This document shows, in pieces, positions 1 to 8,209 of a stretch of 64,000 nt of DNA; within the stretch, counting starts at the first letter, position 1; every line of letters begins with the position of its first letter. The position numbers and the translations under genes were made by a program. The stretch lies in NCBI RefSeq assembly GCF_031928785.1, contig NZ_JARQAL010000002.1; one strand, 5' to 3'. The notes beneath the pieces are model-generated. The model was not told the origin of the DNA and did no database searches. It was given only the letters and a program-made list of their open reading frames with translations. The DNA is from Enterococcus_C asini_A. GTDB lineage: Bacteria > Bacillota > Bacilli > Lactobacillales > Enterococcaceae.

Positions 1-473
1 AAGGAACCATTGCTGACAACATCCGCTTTGGTAAATTAAACGCCACAGATTATGAAGTGGTAGATGCGGCCAAAACCGCCAATGTGGATCACTTTATCCG
101 CACCATGCCCGATGGTTACGAGATGCAGATTAATGCAGAAGGAGACAATGTTTCCTTGGGGCAAAAGCAACTGCTGACCATCGCTCGGGCAGTGATTTCC
201 GATCCGAAAATTTTGATTTTGGATGAAGCTACCAGTTCCGTGGATACGCGTTTGGAAGCTTTGATTCAAAAAGCCATGGACAAAGTGATGGAAGGGCGCA
301 CCAGTTTTGTCATTGCCCACCGTTTGTCTACCATTCGAGAAGCGGATTTGATTTTGGTGATGAACCATGGGGATATTATTGAAAAAGGAACCCATGAAAG
401 TTTATTGGCTGCTGATGGCTTTTACAGCAAGCTTTATCAAAGCCAATTTGCCGAGGATGGGGAATACGAATAA
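1..473 (+). CDS. ABC exporter subunit, C-terminal end (5' cut by window edge)
   Basis: The frame is open from the left edge (first whole codon at base 3) and gives about 156 residues of an ABC-type nucleotide-binding domain. Visible parts are the sequence after the Q-loop (IADNIRFGK), a signature-like SLGQKQ, Walker B with catalytic Glu (ILILDEATSS), the D-loop (SSVDTR) and the H-loop His in FVIAHRLST. It closely resembles the end of the exporter subunit at 35919-37778, so it is probably the catalytic subunit of another heterodimeric multidrug-type exporter whose partner lies to the left. Substrate unknown. A strong terminator follows directly. Confidence 0.93.
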   Translation, partial: GTIADNIRFGKLNATDYEVVDAAKTANVDHFIRTMPDGYEMQINAEGDNVSLGQKQLLTIARAVISDPKILILDEATSSVDTRLEALIQKAMDKVMEGRTSFVIAHRLSTIREADLILVMNHGDIIEKGTHESLLAADGFYSKLYQSQFAEDGEYE

Positions 474-480
474 GTTACAA

Positions 481-529
481 TTAAAACAGCTGTTGCTTTG
501 ATATGCAACGGCTGTTTTAATATTTTTTT
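481..529 (+). terminator. Rho-independent terminator of the ABC exporter operon
   Basis: A long stem pairs AAAACAGCTGTTGC with GCAACGGCTGTTTT around a short loop and is followed by a T-run. It sits 8 bases after the stop codon of the left-edge gene. Confidence 0.88.
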
Positions 530-606
530 GCATGGGAATCAGGTACACTAGTAATAGGAATGTAAAAAAAAGATTGTGGCATTTTAGAAATTATTTAGGA
601 GGTCTT

Positions 607-1881
607 ATGAATACACAACAATCAAACGAGTTTGACTTAAAGGGTTGGCAGAAAAACATTGGATTCTTTTTGTCGGGCCAATTTTTATCCGGCATCACCA
701 GCATGGTGGTGCAATATGCCATTATTTGGTACTTAACCGAACAAACCGGCTCAGCTACGGTATTAAGTTTTGCCACCTTATTAGGGATGATTCCCATGGT
801 GGTTTTGAGTCTTTTTGTCGGTCCTTTTGTGGATCGTTTGGACAAGAAAAAACTCTTAATCGTAACAGACGGTATCGTGGCAATATTTGCCTTAGTCTTA
901 TCCATTACCGGGACGTTAGCCGATCAATTTCCTTTATGGTTGGTGTTTGTCTCATTATTTATGCGTTCAGTGGCACAAACGTTTCAAATGCCTACCATTC
1001 AGTCCATTTTGCCCCAAATGGTACCGGAAAATGAATTAACTCGAGTCAATGGTCAATTGGGTATGGTACAGTCCGCCAATATGATTATTGCACCGGCTCT
1101 AGGGGCTTTTCTCTTTGCCTTTGTGCCCATGAATTTTTTGATTTTACTAGATGTGGTGGGGGCTATTTTAGGCATTAGTTTGCTATTGTTGGTACGGATT
1201 CCTAAAACCCAAGCCTTAGGAGAACAAGTTCACCTGCTTACGGATACGAAGCAAGGCTTTGCTATTTTGATTAAAAATAAAGGGATTTGGTACATCACCT
1301 TAATAGGAGCCGCTTTTACTTTGATTTTCATGCCGGCGGTGAGCATGTATCCTTTGATGACTTTGGAATATTTTCAAGGAACTGTGGGGCAGGCAGGGTT
1401 AATTGAGGTAGTGTATTCCGTGGGGATGCTCTTAGGTGGTGTGGTCATTGGGGTTTTTGGCAAATGGAAAAATCGCATGACCCCAGTTTTGAGTTCCTTT
1501 TTCGTAATTGGATCAGCCTTTGCCCTGAGTGGTCTTTTGCCGGGAAATCAACGAGGCTTCTTTTGGTTTGTGGTGCTGAACACCGTGGCAGGACTTGCTA
1601 CGCCGTTTTTCAATACGTTACTCATGGCGATGATCCAACAGAGTTATGAACCTCGTTACTTAGGACGGGTATTAGGGGTTTTGAATTCCTTAATGAGTAT
1701 CACAGGACCTGTAGGCTTGATTTTTGCGGGGCCGTTAGCCGATCGCTTTGGCGTGGAAAAACTCTTTTTGATTGCGGGTCTGGGAACGATTCTTTGTGGA
1801 ATTACTACATTCTTACTGCCCGCCGCTCGTAATTACGATTTAGAGTTACAGCAGCGCTTGGCTAAAATAAAGGAGGAGTAA
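607..1881 (+). CDS. MFS multidrug/macrolide-type efflux protein (Mef-like)
   Basis: A 424-residue integral membrane protein of the major facilitator superfamily with about 12 hydrophobic segments. The loop between TM2 and TM3 carries the MFS motif A form GPFVDRLDKKK, and the overall pattern resembles Mef(A)-type drug:proton antiporters. An in-frame ATG at 532 would add 25 non-hydrophobic residues, but the start at 607 has an ideal AGGAGG about 6 bases upstream and gives the family's usual N terminus and length. The next gene begins 3 bases after the stop, so the two are probably cotranscribed. Drug specificity cannot be read from sequence; family assignment is firm, the Mef comparison is inference. 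Confidence 0.85.
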   Translation: MNTQQSNEFDLKGWQKNIGFFLSGQFLSGITSMVVQYAIIWYLTEQTGSATVLSFATLLGMIPMVVLSLFVGPFVDRLDKKKLLIVTDGIVAIFALVLSITGTLADQFPLWLVFVSLFMRSVAQTFQMPTIQSILPQMVPENELTRVNGQLGMVQSANMIIAPALGAFLFAFVPMNFLILLDVVGAILGISLLLLVRIPKTQALGEQVHLLTDTKQGFAILIKNKGIWYITLIGAAFTLIFMPAVSMYPLMTLEYFQGTVGQAGLIEVVYSVGMLLGGVVIGVFGKWKNRMTPVLSSFFVIGSAFALSGLLPGNQRGFFWFVVLNTVAGLATPFFNTLLMAMIQQSYEPRYLGRVLGVLNSLMSITGPVGLIFAGPLADRFGVEKLFLIAGLGTILCGITTFLLPAARNYDLELQQRLAKIKEE

Positions 1882-1883
1882 TC

Positions 1884-2372
1884 ATGGTTCGTTTTATTGC
1901 TGAAAATGCTCGGGTAATAGGCAATGTGACTTTAGGAGAAGCGGTTAGCATTTGGTATGGCGCTGTGATTCGCGGGGATGCCAATGCTATCTTGATTGGA
2001 GATCGCACCAATATTCAAGACGGCACGATTATTCATGTGGATCACGATGCTCCTACAAAAATTGAAGAAGAGGTTACCGTGGGCCATCAATGTATGCTCC
2101 ACGGTTGCACCATTAAAAAAGGCGCATTGATTGGCATGAGTTCCATTGTGTTAAACCATGCTGTGATTGGGGAAAACAGTTTACTGGGAGCCGGTTCTTT
2201 GGTGACACAAGGCCAAGTGATTCCACCCAATGTCTTAGCTTTTGGACGACCAGCCAAAGTCATTCGACCTTTAACTCCAGAAGAAATTGCTAAAAATAAA
2301 GCCAATATCCAGCACTACGTGGAAATGGGCGAATTACACGCTGGAGGAGCCTTTCCCCGGATTCAAGAGTAA
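1884..2372 (+). CDS. gamma-carbonic anhydrase-like hexapeptide-repeat protein (YrdA/PaaY family)
   Basis: A 162-residue left-handed beta-helix protein. Hexapeptide-type repeats run through most of the chain (for example ARVIGNVTLGEAVSIWYGAV), and the conserved RGDANAILIG, NIQDG and HVDH segments are typical of the trimeric YrdA/PaaY/CaiE group. His residues in IIHVDHD, VGHQC and LHGC match the metal-binding histidines of gamma-class carbonic anhydrases. Cytosolic. Carbonic anhydrase activity varies in this family, so the fold is sure but the reaction is not. The start has a good GGAGG site within the end of the MFS gene, implying translational coupling. Confidence 0.85.
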   Translation: MVRFIAENARVIGNVTLGEAVSIWYGAVIRGDANAILIGDRTNIQDGTIIHVDHDAPTKIEEEVTVGHQCMLHGCTIKKGALIGMSSIVLNHAVIGENSLLGAGSLVTQGQVIPPNVLAFGRPAKVIRPLTPEEIAKNKANIQHYVEMGELHAGGAFPRIQE

Positions 2373-2418
2373 AAAAACCTCTCAGTTACTTGAAGAAACA
2401 AGTAACTGAGAGGTTTTT
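2371..2418. terminator. bidirectional terminator between the hexapeptide-repeat gene and clpP
   Basis: Perfect stem AACCTCTCAGTTACTTG with its complement, flanked by an A-run on one side and a T-run on the other. It lies between two convergent genes and can end both transcripts. Confidence 0.9.
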
Positions 2419-2432
2419 ATGTTAATCCGATT

Positions 2433-3029
2433 TTATTTATCCAAGCTTTTAGAAGAAACCATGATTTCGTCAATCAAACCGTAGTCTTTGGCTTCTTGGG
2501 CTGTCATGTAGTTGTCCCGATCGGTATCTTTTTCAATGACTTCTAAAGGTTGGCCAGTGCGCTCAGCCAAGATGTCATTTAAATGAGCCCGAGTCTTCAA
2601 GATGTGTTTAGCGGCAATTTCGATTTCAGTCGCTTGTCCTTGAGCGCCCCCAAGTGGTTGGTGAATCATAATTTCAGCGTTAGGCAAAGCAAAACGTTTG
2701 CCTTTAGTGCCAGCTGTTAATAAGAATGAACCCATAGATGCGGCCATCCCCATAACGATGGTTACCACGTCAGCTTTGACAAAGTTCATGGTGTCGTAAA
2801 TTGCCATGCCGGCAGTTACGCTACCACCAGGAGAGTTGATGTAGATGTAGATGTCTTTTTCAGAATCTTGGGCATCCAAGAAAAGCAATTGGGCGATAAT
2901 TGAGTTAGCCAAATCGTCGGTTACTTGGCCGCTTAACATGATGATGCGGTCTTTCAATAGACGAGAGTAGATATCATAGGCTCTTTCACCCCGAGATGAT
3001 TGTTCGATAACTGTAGGGATTAAATTCAT
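2433..3029 (-). CDS. clpP: ATP-dependent Clp protease proteolytic subunit ClpP
   Basis: A 198-residue serine peptidase, the usual length for Firmicute ClpP. The catalytic triad is visible: Ser98 in MAASMGSF, His123 in MIHQPLGG and Asp172 in DTDRDN. The N terminus MNLIPTVIE and the INSPGGSVTAG segment are diagnostic. ClpP forms a double heptameric chamber that degrades proteins delivered by ClpX, ClpC or ClpE in the cytosol. The gene is monocistronic, with its own promoter overlapping a CtsR operator and a terminator just downstream, so heat and protein-damage induction through CtsR is expected. Confidence 0.98.
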   Translation of the reverse strand: MNLIPTVIEQSSRGERAYDIYSRLLKDRIIMLSGQVTDDLANSIIAQLLFLDAQDSEKDIYIYINSPGGSVTAGMAIYDTMNFVKADVVTIVMGMAASMGSFLLTAGTKGKRFALPNAEIMIHQPLGGAQGQATEIEIAAKHILKTRAHLNDILAERTGQPLEVIEKDTDRDNYMTAQEAKDYGLIDEIMVSSKSLDK

Positions 3030-3155
3030 AGGTTGTTTCCTCCTTAAAAGTAAAGTGCTGAAACTGGTGTCAAAAGGCGTTTACGAGCTTTTTTGACGCC
3101 GACTATTTCCATTTACAAATAGTTTAGCACAGTTCAGCTTATCCTGCTAAAAAGA

Positions 3156-3185
3156 AGTATACACCCTTGGTCAAAATTGGTCAAA
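3156..3185 (-). promoter_or_regulatory. clpP promoter with CtsR operator
   Basis: On the minus strand a -35 TTGACC (3179-3184) and -10 TATACT (3156-3161) are separated by 17 bases. The -35 and spacer coincide with a tandem heptad GGTCAAA-ATT-GGTCAAA (3169-3185), the consensus operator of the heat-shock repressor CtsR. Binding would block RNA polymerase directly. The leader also contains an inverted repeat, GGTGTCAAAA/TTTTGACGCC (3066-3100). The rest of the gap between 3186 and 3372 shows nothing else convincing. Confidence 0.92.
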
Positions 3186-3372
3186 GGAAAAGGACGGAGA
3201 AATTGAAAAAATGAGGTACAGGCTCACGAAAGCTCTCCTAGCACTTCAAAGAGCTATTTTAAAACGATTAATATAGTAGCTTTATAATCTTTTCCTATAT
3301 TTTTCAGTCTCAAGCCTCATGTTTTGTGGCGTGGATTGTGAGATGATAAACTCCTAATAAGGAGGGAATATC

Positions 3373-3621
3373 ATGGAATTACTAGCAATTTTGATTATTA
3401 TCGCAATTATTCTGGCTATTATAAAAGTCGGTTCGATTTTATGGCGCATCATTGGAGTGGTTTTTGCCCTTTTCTTGATTTGGGTCTTTAAAGAGGACTT
3501 GCTGAATTGGGGCCATTGGCTAATTTTTGAAGGCGGCGCTGGGGAATTTCTTCAACAAGTCTGGCGCTTTCTAGTGGAGGCCTTCACCAGTTTAAAAAAT
3601 TGGCTTAGCGAAATGCTGTGA
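3373..3621 (+). CDS. small hydrophobic membrane protein, unknown function
   Basis: An 82-residue protein preceded by a good AGGAGG-type site (3360-3366). Residues 1-20 and about 23-42 are very hydrophobic and probably form two membrane helices or a hairpin. The rest is amphipathic and rich in Trp and aromatic residues (LLNWGHWLIF, VWRFLVEAF). No family recognised. A lipoprotein gene follows on the same strand 70 bases later; a shared transcript is possible. Reality of the gene rests on its ribosome site, start and composition. Confidence 0.6.
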   Translation: MELLAILIIIAIILAIIKVGSILWRIIGVVFALFLIWVFKEDLLNWGHWLIFEGGAGEFLQQVWRFLVEAFTSLKNWLSEML

Positions 3622-3691
3622 TTTAGCGCTTTCTATTTGTCTTTTTTCTAAATAAAGGCTACCCTTGACATAAGAAATTGGAGGCGAAGAG

Positions 3692-4513
3692 ATGAAAAAG
3701 TTGGTTATTTTATCAGCCCTGTTGGTCCTGTTGGCTGCTTGTGGTAGCAAGCAAGAGCCCAGTGAAAACAGCTCAGCTGAAGTCAGCCCAAGTACTAGTG
3801 AAACAAAAAGCAATTCGTCAAGTAATCCAGCCACAAGCAGTTCGAAAACGAATAGCACAAAATCTAGCAGTGAAGAAAGTAGCACAGCAGAAAGTCAAAC
3901 TAGTTCCAGTGAAGAAGCGGACGCCTTTAGCGAATTGACTGAAGCTTATCCCAAGGTGAAAACGCCTCAAAAACTTCCTCGAGATGAGAGCTTATTTTTA
4001 AACATTGCCGCAGTGGGGGACAAAAAAGAATTATCCGTTCTCTACTATAATATGACTGAAGCGTTGGTGATGAATCACAATGCTTTGAATCAACAAACAC
4101 CTTTTGCTAGCTTTAAGAAAACCACCTATGATACGACAGCCAAAGCCAAAGAAGCTGTCAATTATCAATACGATGAGGGTGGCCAAAAAGTAGATTTAGG
4201 TCACAATATCGAGGGGTATCAACAAAGCGGTGCCGGCTCAACTTATTTAAATTGGAAAGAAGGAAATTGGTCTCTAGTAGTCAGAGCTTCAAATGTACTC
4301 GGACAAGAACCTGTGACCACTGCTAAAGAAGTGGTCAATTACCTAGAAGAAGCCTTTTTACCCGTACCAAAATCAGTCGGCCAGATTACCATTGATTTAT
4401 CTGCTGCCGGCTATCAGGCGACAACGGTGACATGGCAAGAAGAGAAAGTAGTGTATGTCGTAAGTCATGAAGACCCACTGCCAGCTTTGGAAATGGCGGT
4501 ATCGGTGGAGTAG
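3692..4513 (+). CDS. putative lipoprotein with Ser/Thr-rich linker
   Basis: A 273-residue secreted protein with a lipoprotein signal peptide: MKK, a hydrophobic core and lipobox LLAAC with Cys17 as lipidation site. Residues about 20-75 are a low-complexity Ser/Thr/Glu/Lys linker expected to lift the C-terminal domain off the membrane. Residues about 80-273 form a globular domain I do not recognise (it includes KVKTPQKLPRDESLFLNIAA and a repeated YQ..G pattern). The start is preceded by GGAGG. It should be anchored to the outer face of the membrane; function unknown. A strong terminator follows. Confidence 0.82.
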   Translation: MKKLVILSALLVLLAACGSKQEPSENSSAEVSPSTSETKSNSSSNPATSSSKTNSTKSSSEESSTAESQTSSSEEADAFSELTEAYPKVKTPQKLPRDESLFLNIAAVGDKKELSVLYYNMTEALVMNHNALNQQTPFASFKKTTYDTTAKAKEAVNYQYDEGGQKVDLGHNIEGYQQSGAGSTYLNWKEGNWSLVVRASNVLGQEPVTTAKEVVNYLEEAFLPVPKSVGQITIDLSAAGYQATTVTWQEEKVVYVVSHEDPLPALEMAVSVE

Positions 4514-4544
4514 TAAAAACAGCAAAATATTAATCAAAATATGC

Positions 4545-4591
4545 AAAAAAAGTAGTGAAATCCGGTTTTAAGGATTTCGCTACTTTTTATT
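4545..4591 (+). terminator. Rho-independent terminator after the lipoprotein gene
   Basis: Stem AAAAAGTAGTGAAATCC pairs with GGATTTCGCTACTTTTT around a short loop, ending in T residues. Confidence 0.9.
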
Positions 4592-4962
4592 TTCCACAGT
4601 TATTTGAAGAATTTTGAGTAAAAATAACGATGCTGAAAAAGAGAGTTAATAAGAAAAAAAACACATTATTTCATTAGAATTATATAAAATATAAATTAAT
4701 TCTGTCCAAAAAGAGAATAACTTGTATAAATAAAACCCGGGTATAACATAATTTGATTCTCCAAAATAGATAGTTTAATTATTAAGAAATTCCTAGATTA
4801 GAATAGTTAAAAAACGTATATTCAAAATCCGAATGTAATGTAAAGAAATGAAAATCTATGAAAACGCTGAATAACAGGAATTTTGTCTAAAGTATATCCG
4901 TTGTCATTTAATTCATTACCGTGTATATTTGTTCTTAGTGAAAAAAAGGAAGGTGTTGTTAA
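4592..4962 (+). promoter_or_regulatory. AT-rich upstream region and promoter of the first pilus operon
   Basis: This 370-base gap is very AT-rich and holds no convincing ORF. A near-consensus promoter is present: -35 TTGTCA (4901-4906), 17-base spacer, -10 TATATT (4924-4929), giving a start near 4936 and a short leader with AAGGAAGG before the ATG at 4963. About 40 bases upstream of the -35 is TGAAAACGCTGAAT (4859-4872), a partial match to a CcpA cre site that I do not consider reliable. The long AT-rich stretch upstream could bind a regulator, but I see no clear operator. Confidence 0.65.
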
Positions 4963-7900
4963 ATGGTTAATCGACTTAAGAAGTCAATCGTCTGGTCGGC
5001 GCTTTTTTTATTGTTATCGCAAGTATTAGCGATGACATTATGCAATGTTACAGCAGTTGCAGTAACAGAAGACCAGAACAAAATTTCCTTATTCGATAAC
5101 GAATACGGAAAAGCATCAATCAGTTATGAAGTAACAGAAAATGAACGTTTAAAATGGAATGTTCATCTAGAAAAGAACAATCAAACGAAAACAGCTACTC
5201 GTTTGAGTTTGGATTTAGTTGGTGATGGGCAACCAGTCATACCTGAACAAGTTCAAACAACGAATCAAGCTAATACGACCCTTTCCTTTAGCAATAAGCT
5301 AGATGATGGGCAAATTGCTCCAAAAGTTTTAGAAGGAAGCGCTGGATCAGATACTGGTACGATAGATTTTTCTTTTGAAACTGGTGCCAACTATCAAAGT
5401 ATGGTAGTAAAACCAGTCTTAGAAAAAGTTGGCGAAACGGGTTCGAATGTATTAAGTGAACAAGAGTCTCAAGGGAAAAGCTTTGATTTAACTCAAGTTC
5501 AACCTGAAACTGTTAGTTCAGAATCTACAGTTGCCACTGAAGCTAGCACAGATGCGGAAGAAACTGCCGTTACTTCGACAGAGACATCTGAAGAAGCTAC
5601 TATCACTACTGATTCAACTGTAAACAGCAGTTCTAGTGAAGAGCAAACTTCTACCACGACTTCAACTGATGCAACAGCTACGGAAGAAAGTGATGCTACC
5701 GCTGATAGCATACCAATTGAAGCATTTGCCACAGCAGGAAATGTTACTCTTGCGGGTAGTTTACCTACGGGGAACGAATTGGTAATCAACCAAGATGCTG
5801 ACAATGATCAGGTGAAAGTTACATCTACTGATAGCACTAACCAAATTATCTCTAAAAAATCAATTAATGGAACAGGAAATTACTCCTATGATCCTAGAAC
5901 TAAGATTGATAACTATAAAGATATTGTTTATTCACACTATACAAATTCCAAAGGAAAAGTAGTCAACGGGGCAACCGTGGTTTATTTGCCGCAAGATAAG
6001 AGTAAACTGAATAAAGTTGTGATTACTGCCCAATACAACTATGTAGGAACATTTAAAGGTGAAAAGGTAGGGGCAAAATTAACGATAAAAAACATTATTA
6101 AAGCAGATACGACAAGCTATACACATATGCCAACTCCGGTGATTGATTTTGCGACTTCGCTGTATTCTGGAATGGTATATGACAATATTGTAGGGATGGA
6201 CATTACTTTTCAATTCACCGATTCTTCAGGAAAGCCACTTTCTTTGAACCCAGATACTTCTTTTTTGACCTTTGCTTCTCTAAATAATGTAGAAGATAAT
6301 GCTGGTTGGGGATCTGAGTTCGTATTTCCCGGATATGCTACATCTGCTTATCTAACTGAAGGTACGGCTCTGGAAAAGGGAATTCCCGAAAAAGGTAATA
6401 AGAGTTCTTATCCATACAAGAATGATGCTTTTTTTGGAAAAAGACATTTTGGCGATCATTTAGAGGATCCCGACTATGTTAATGGAGCAGTTAGTTTTAA
6501 TTTAAATGATAACAATCAAGGAAGTACCTTTACTATTGGTTCTTTGGCTAGCCGAGCTTGGACTTCTTTTATGAGTAGTGTGTTAGTACCAATTGATCCA
6601 GGTGCTCCGACAAAACGGGTAACTGAATTCACTGGCTGGGATAATCGTAATGAAGATGAACTAGATATTTTGATTGATGGCCAAGAAAATGTTGTTTTAA
6701 ACGGTAAAACAACTCACTCATATTTCATCAATCAACCGCTCTATGATGTGGATCAATCCATTGCACGACCAACGTCAATCCAATTGACCGATAAATTACC
6801 AAAATATGTAAAACCAACAAGTGTGAAATTATTGCAATCTGATGGACAAATTGCTGATTTATCCTATCGATTGTCTGGCATTCAACCAGATAGTGATGGA
6901 CAATATTCATTGGATATTTCCTTAACTGCTGATGAGATGAAGGCAGTAAAATTTGATGGACAAGATTTGACTTGGCAAATTGATGTTGAGTTAGTTGGTG
7001 CTGAAGATGTGGCAAATGAAACAAAAGAAACCATCTTCATGAATAATGTGGCTAACGTGGCTTTCATTGATGGTCAAGATGAATTGTTCAATCATAATAC
7101 CAATCATGTTGAAACTCAAGTAACTCCTGAGCTTTTAACCATTCATTTAGAAAAGAAATGGTTAGGAGATGATGGCTATGAAAATCTACGTCAACCCGTT
7201 ACTTTGCAGCTTCAAAGAAGTTTTGATGCAGAAAATTGGGATAATCCAGAAGTCATTCAAGAATTTCAAGTAACCAATGACACTCTTGCTTTTGACTATG
7301 AAGTACCTGCTAAAGTTGATCAAAAACTAGCTTATTATCGAATTGTTGAAGTAATCGATGGGAATGCAACACAGGTTCCTGGATATAAAACACCAGTTTA
7401 TTCTGATCCACGAGTGATTTCAGCAAATAATGATGATAAAAATCTAGTTGTGACTAATGAGTTGTTAGTGACGAAACTCGACTTTACAAAAGTTTCAAAT
7501 GACGGAAAAACACCATTGGCAGATGTCATCTTTACCTTAGAAGGAGATAATGGCTACCAAAAAGAAATAACGACTGGTGCGGATGGCCAAGTTAATTTTG
7601 AAGGACTACCGATTGGTAAATACACATTGAAAGAAAAAAGTGTGCCAGTTGGATATGAACAAAAAGGACCATGGGAATTTGAGGTTGTTCAAAATGGTGA
7701 TGAATTAAGTATTGACTGGACTTCTGAAAATCCATTCGCCAATGAGGGTATTTTAGTAAATGAATTGAAACCATTTGACCTGATTGTTAACAAGACGACA
7801 GAAACAGGAAAAGCCTTAGAAGGTGCTCAGTTTACTTTAACTGATGCTAATGGAACTACTTTTCCTTCTACGATAGCTGGTTCAATTTTTACTTTTACTG

Positions 7901-8208
7901 GACTGAAACCAGGCACTTACACGTTAGAGGAAACCAAAGCTCCAGATGGATATCGGTTGTTAAATAAACCAATTGAAATCGTGATTGATGAGTTGGGAAA
8001 TGTAACCGTAGCTAGGGAAGTTCAAGACAATGTGCTTGTTTCTGGTGAAAAGCATAATCAAATTGAAATTGACGTTAAAAATGATCCCAAAGCACCGCTT
8101 CCTTCCACTGGTGGTCCGGGGACATTGCTCTTTACCTTAATCGGTGTTCTTGCTGTTACTGCGGCGGGAGTTTATCTCTTCTTACGCAAAGATCGGGAGG
8201 TGGCCTAA
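4963..8208 (+). CDS. LPxTG-anchored adhesin with Cna_B/SpaA-type domains; probable tip protein of pilus operon 1
   Basis: A 1081-residue cell-wall surface protein. Residues 1-34 are a signal peptide. About 35-170 form a domain whose pattern (..LKWNVHLEKNN..ATRLSLDL) recurs at the start of the lectin adhesin at 57249. Residues about 175-250 are a Ser/Thr/Glu-rich linker and about 270-690 a large beta-rich adhesive region. Three isopeptide-type repeats follow: about 715-810 (KKWLGDDGYEN), 830-910 and 925-1010, with E-box-like YTLKEKSVPVGYE and YTLEETKAPDGY. The C terminus has LPSTGG, a hydrophobic helix and a charged tail for sortase anchoring. It is first in a three-gene operon, the usual place for a pilus tip adhesin. 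Ligand unknown; no VWA domain was seen, unlike EbpA. Confidence 0.85.
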   Translation: MVNRLKKSIVWSALFLLLSQVLAMTLCNVTAVAVTEDQNKISLFDNEYGKASISYEVTENERLKWNVHLEKNNQTKTATRLSLDLVGDGQPVIPEQVQTTNQANTTLSFSNKLDDGQIAPKVLEGSAGSDTGTIDFSFETGANYQSMVVKPVLEKVGETGSNVLSEQESQGKSFDLTQVQPETVSSESTVATEASTDAEETAVTSTETSEEATITTDSTVNSSSSEEQTSTTTSTDATATEESDATADSIPIEAFATAGNVTLAGSLPTGNELVINQDADNDQVKVTSTDSTNQIISKKSINGTGNYSYDPRTKIDNYKDIVYSHYTNSKGKVVNGATVVYLPQDKSKLNKVVITAQYNYVGTFKGEKVGAKLTIKNIIKADTTSYTHMPTPVIDFATSLYSGMVYDNIVGMDITFQFTDSSGKPLSLNPDTSFLTFASLNNVEDNAGWGSEFVFPGYATSAYLTEGTALEKGIPEKGNKSSYPYKNDAFFGKRHFGDHLEDPDYVNGAVSFNLNDNNQGSTFTIGSLASRAWTSFMSSVLVPIDPGAPTKRVTEFTGWDNRNEDELDILIDGQENVVLNGKTTHSYFINQPLYDVDQSIARPTSIQLTDKLPKYVKPTSVKLLQSDGQIADLSYRLSGIQPDSDGQYSLDISLTADEMKAVKFDGQDLTWQIDVELVGAEDVANETKETIFMNNVANVAFIDGQDELFNHNTNHVETQVTPELLTIHLEKKWLGDDGYENLRQPVTLQLQRSFDAENWDNPEVIQEFQVTNDTLAFDYEVPAKVDQKLAYYRIVEVIDGNATQVPGYKTPVYSDPRVISANNDDKNLVVTNELLVTKLDFTKVSNDGKTPLADVIFTLEGDNGYQKEITTGADGQVNFEGLPIGKYTLKEKSVPVGYEQKGPWEFEVVQNGDELSIDWTSENPFANEGILVNELKPFDLIVNKTTETGKALEGAQFTLTDANGTTFPSTIAGSIFTFTGLKPGTYTLEETKAPDGYRLLNKPIEIVIDELGNVTVAREVQDNVLVSGEKHNQIEIDVKNDPKAPLPSTGGPGTLLFTLIGVLAVTAAGVYLFLRKDREVA

Positions 8209-8209
8209 G

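Noticed and set aside
4859..4872. CcpA cre site before pilus operon 1
   Set aside because: The last positions of the consensus do not match and similar sequences occur by chance in AT-rich DNA.
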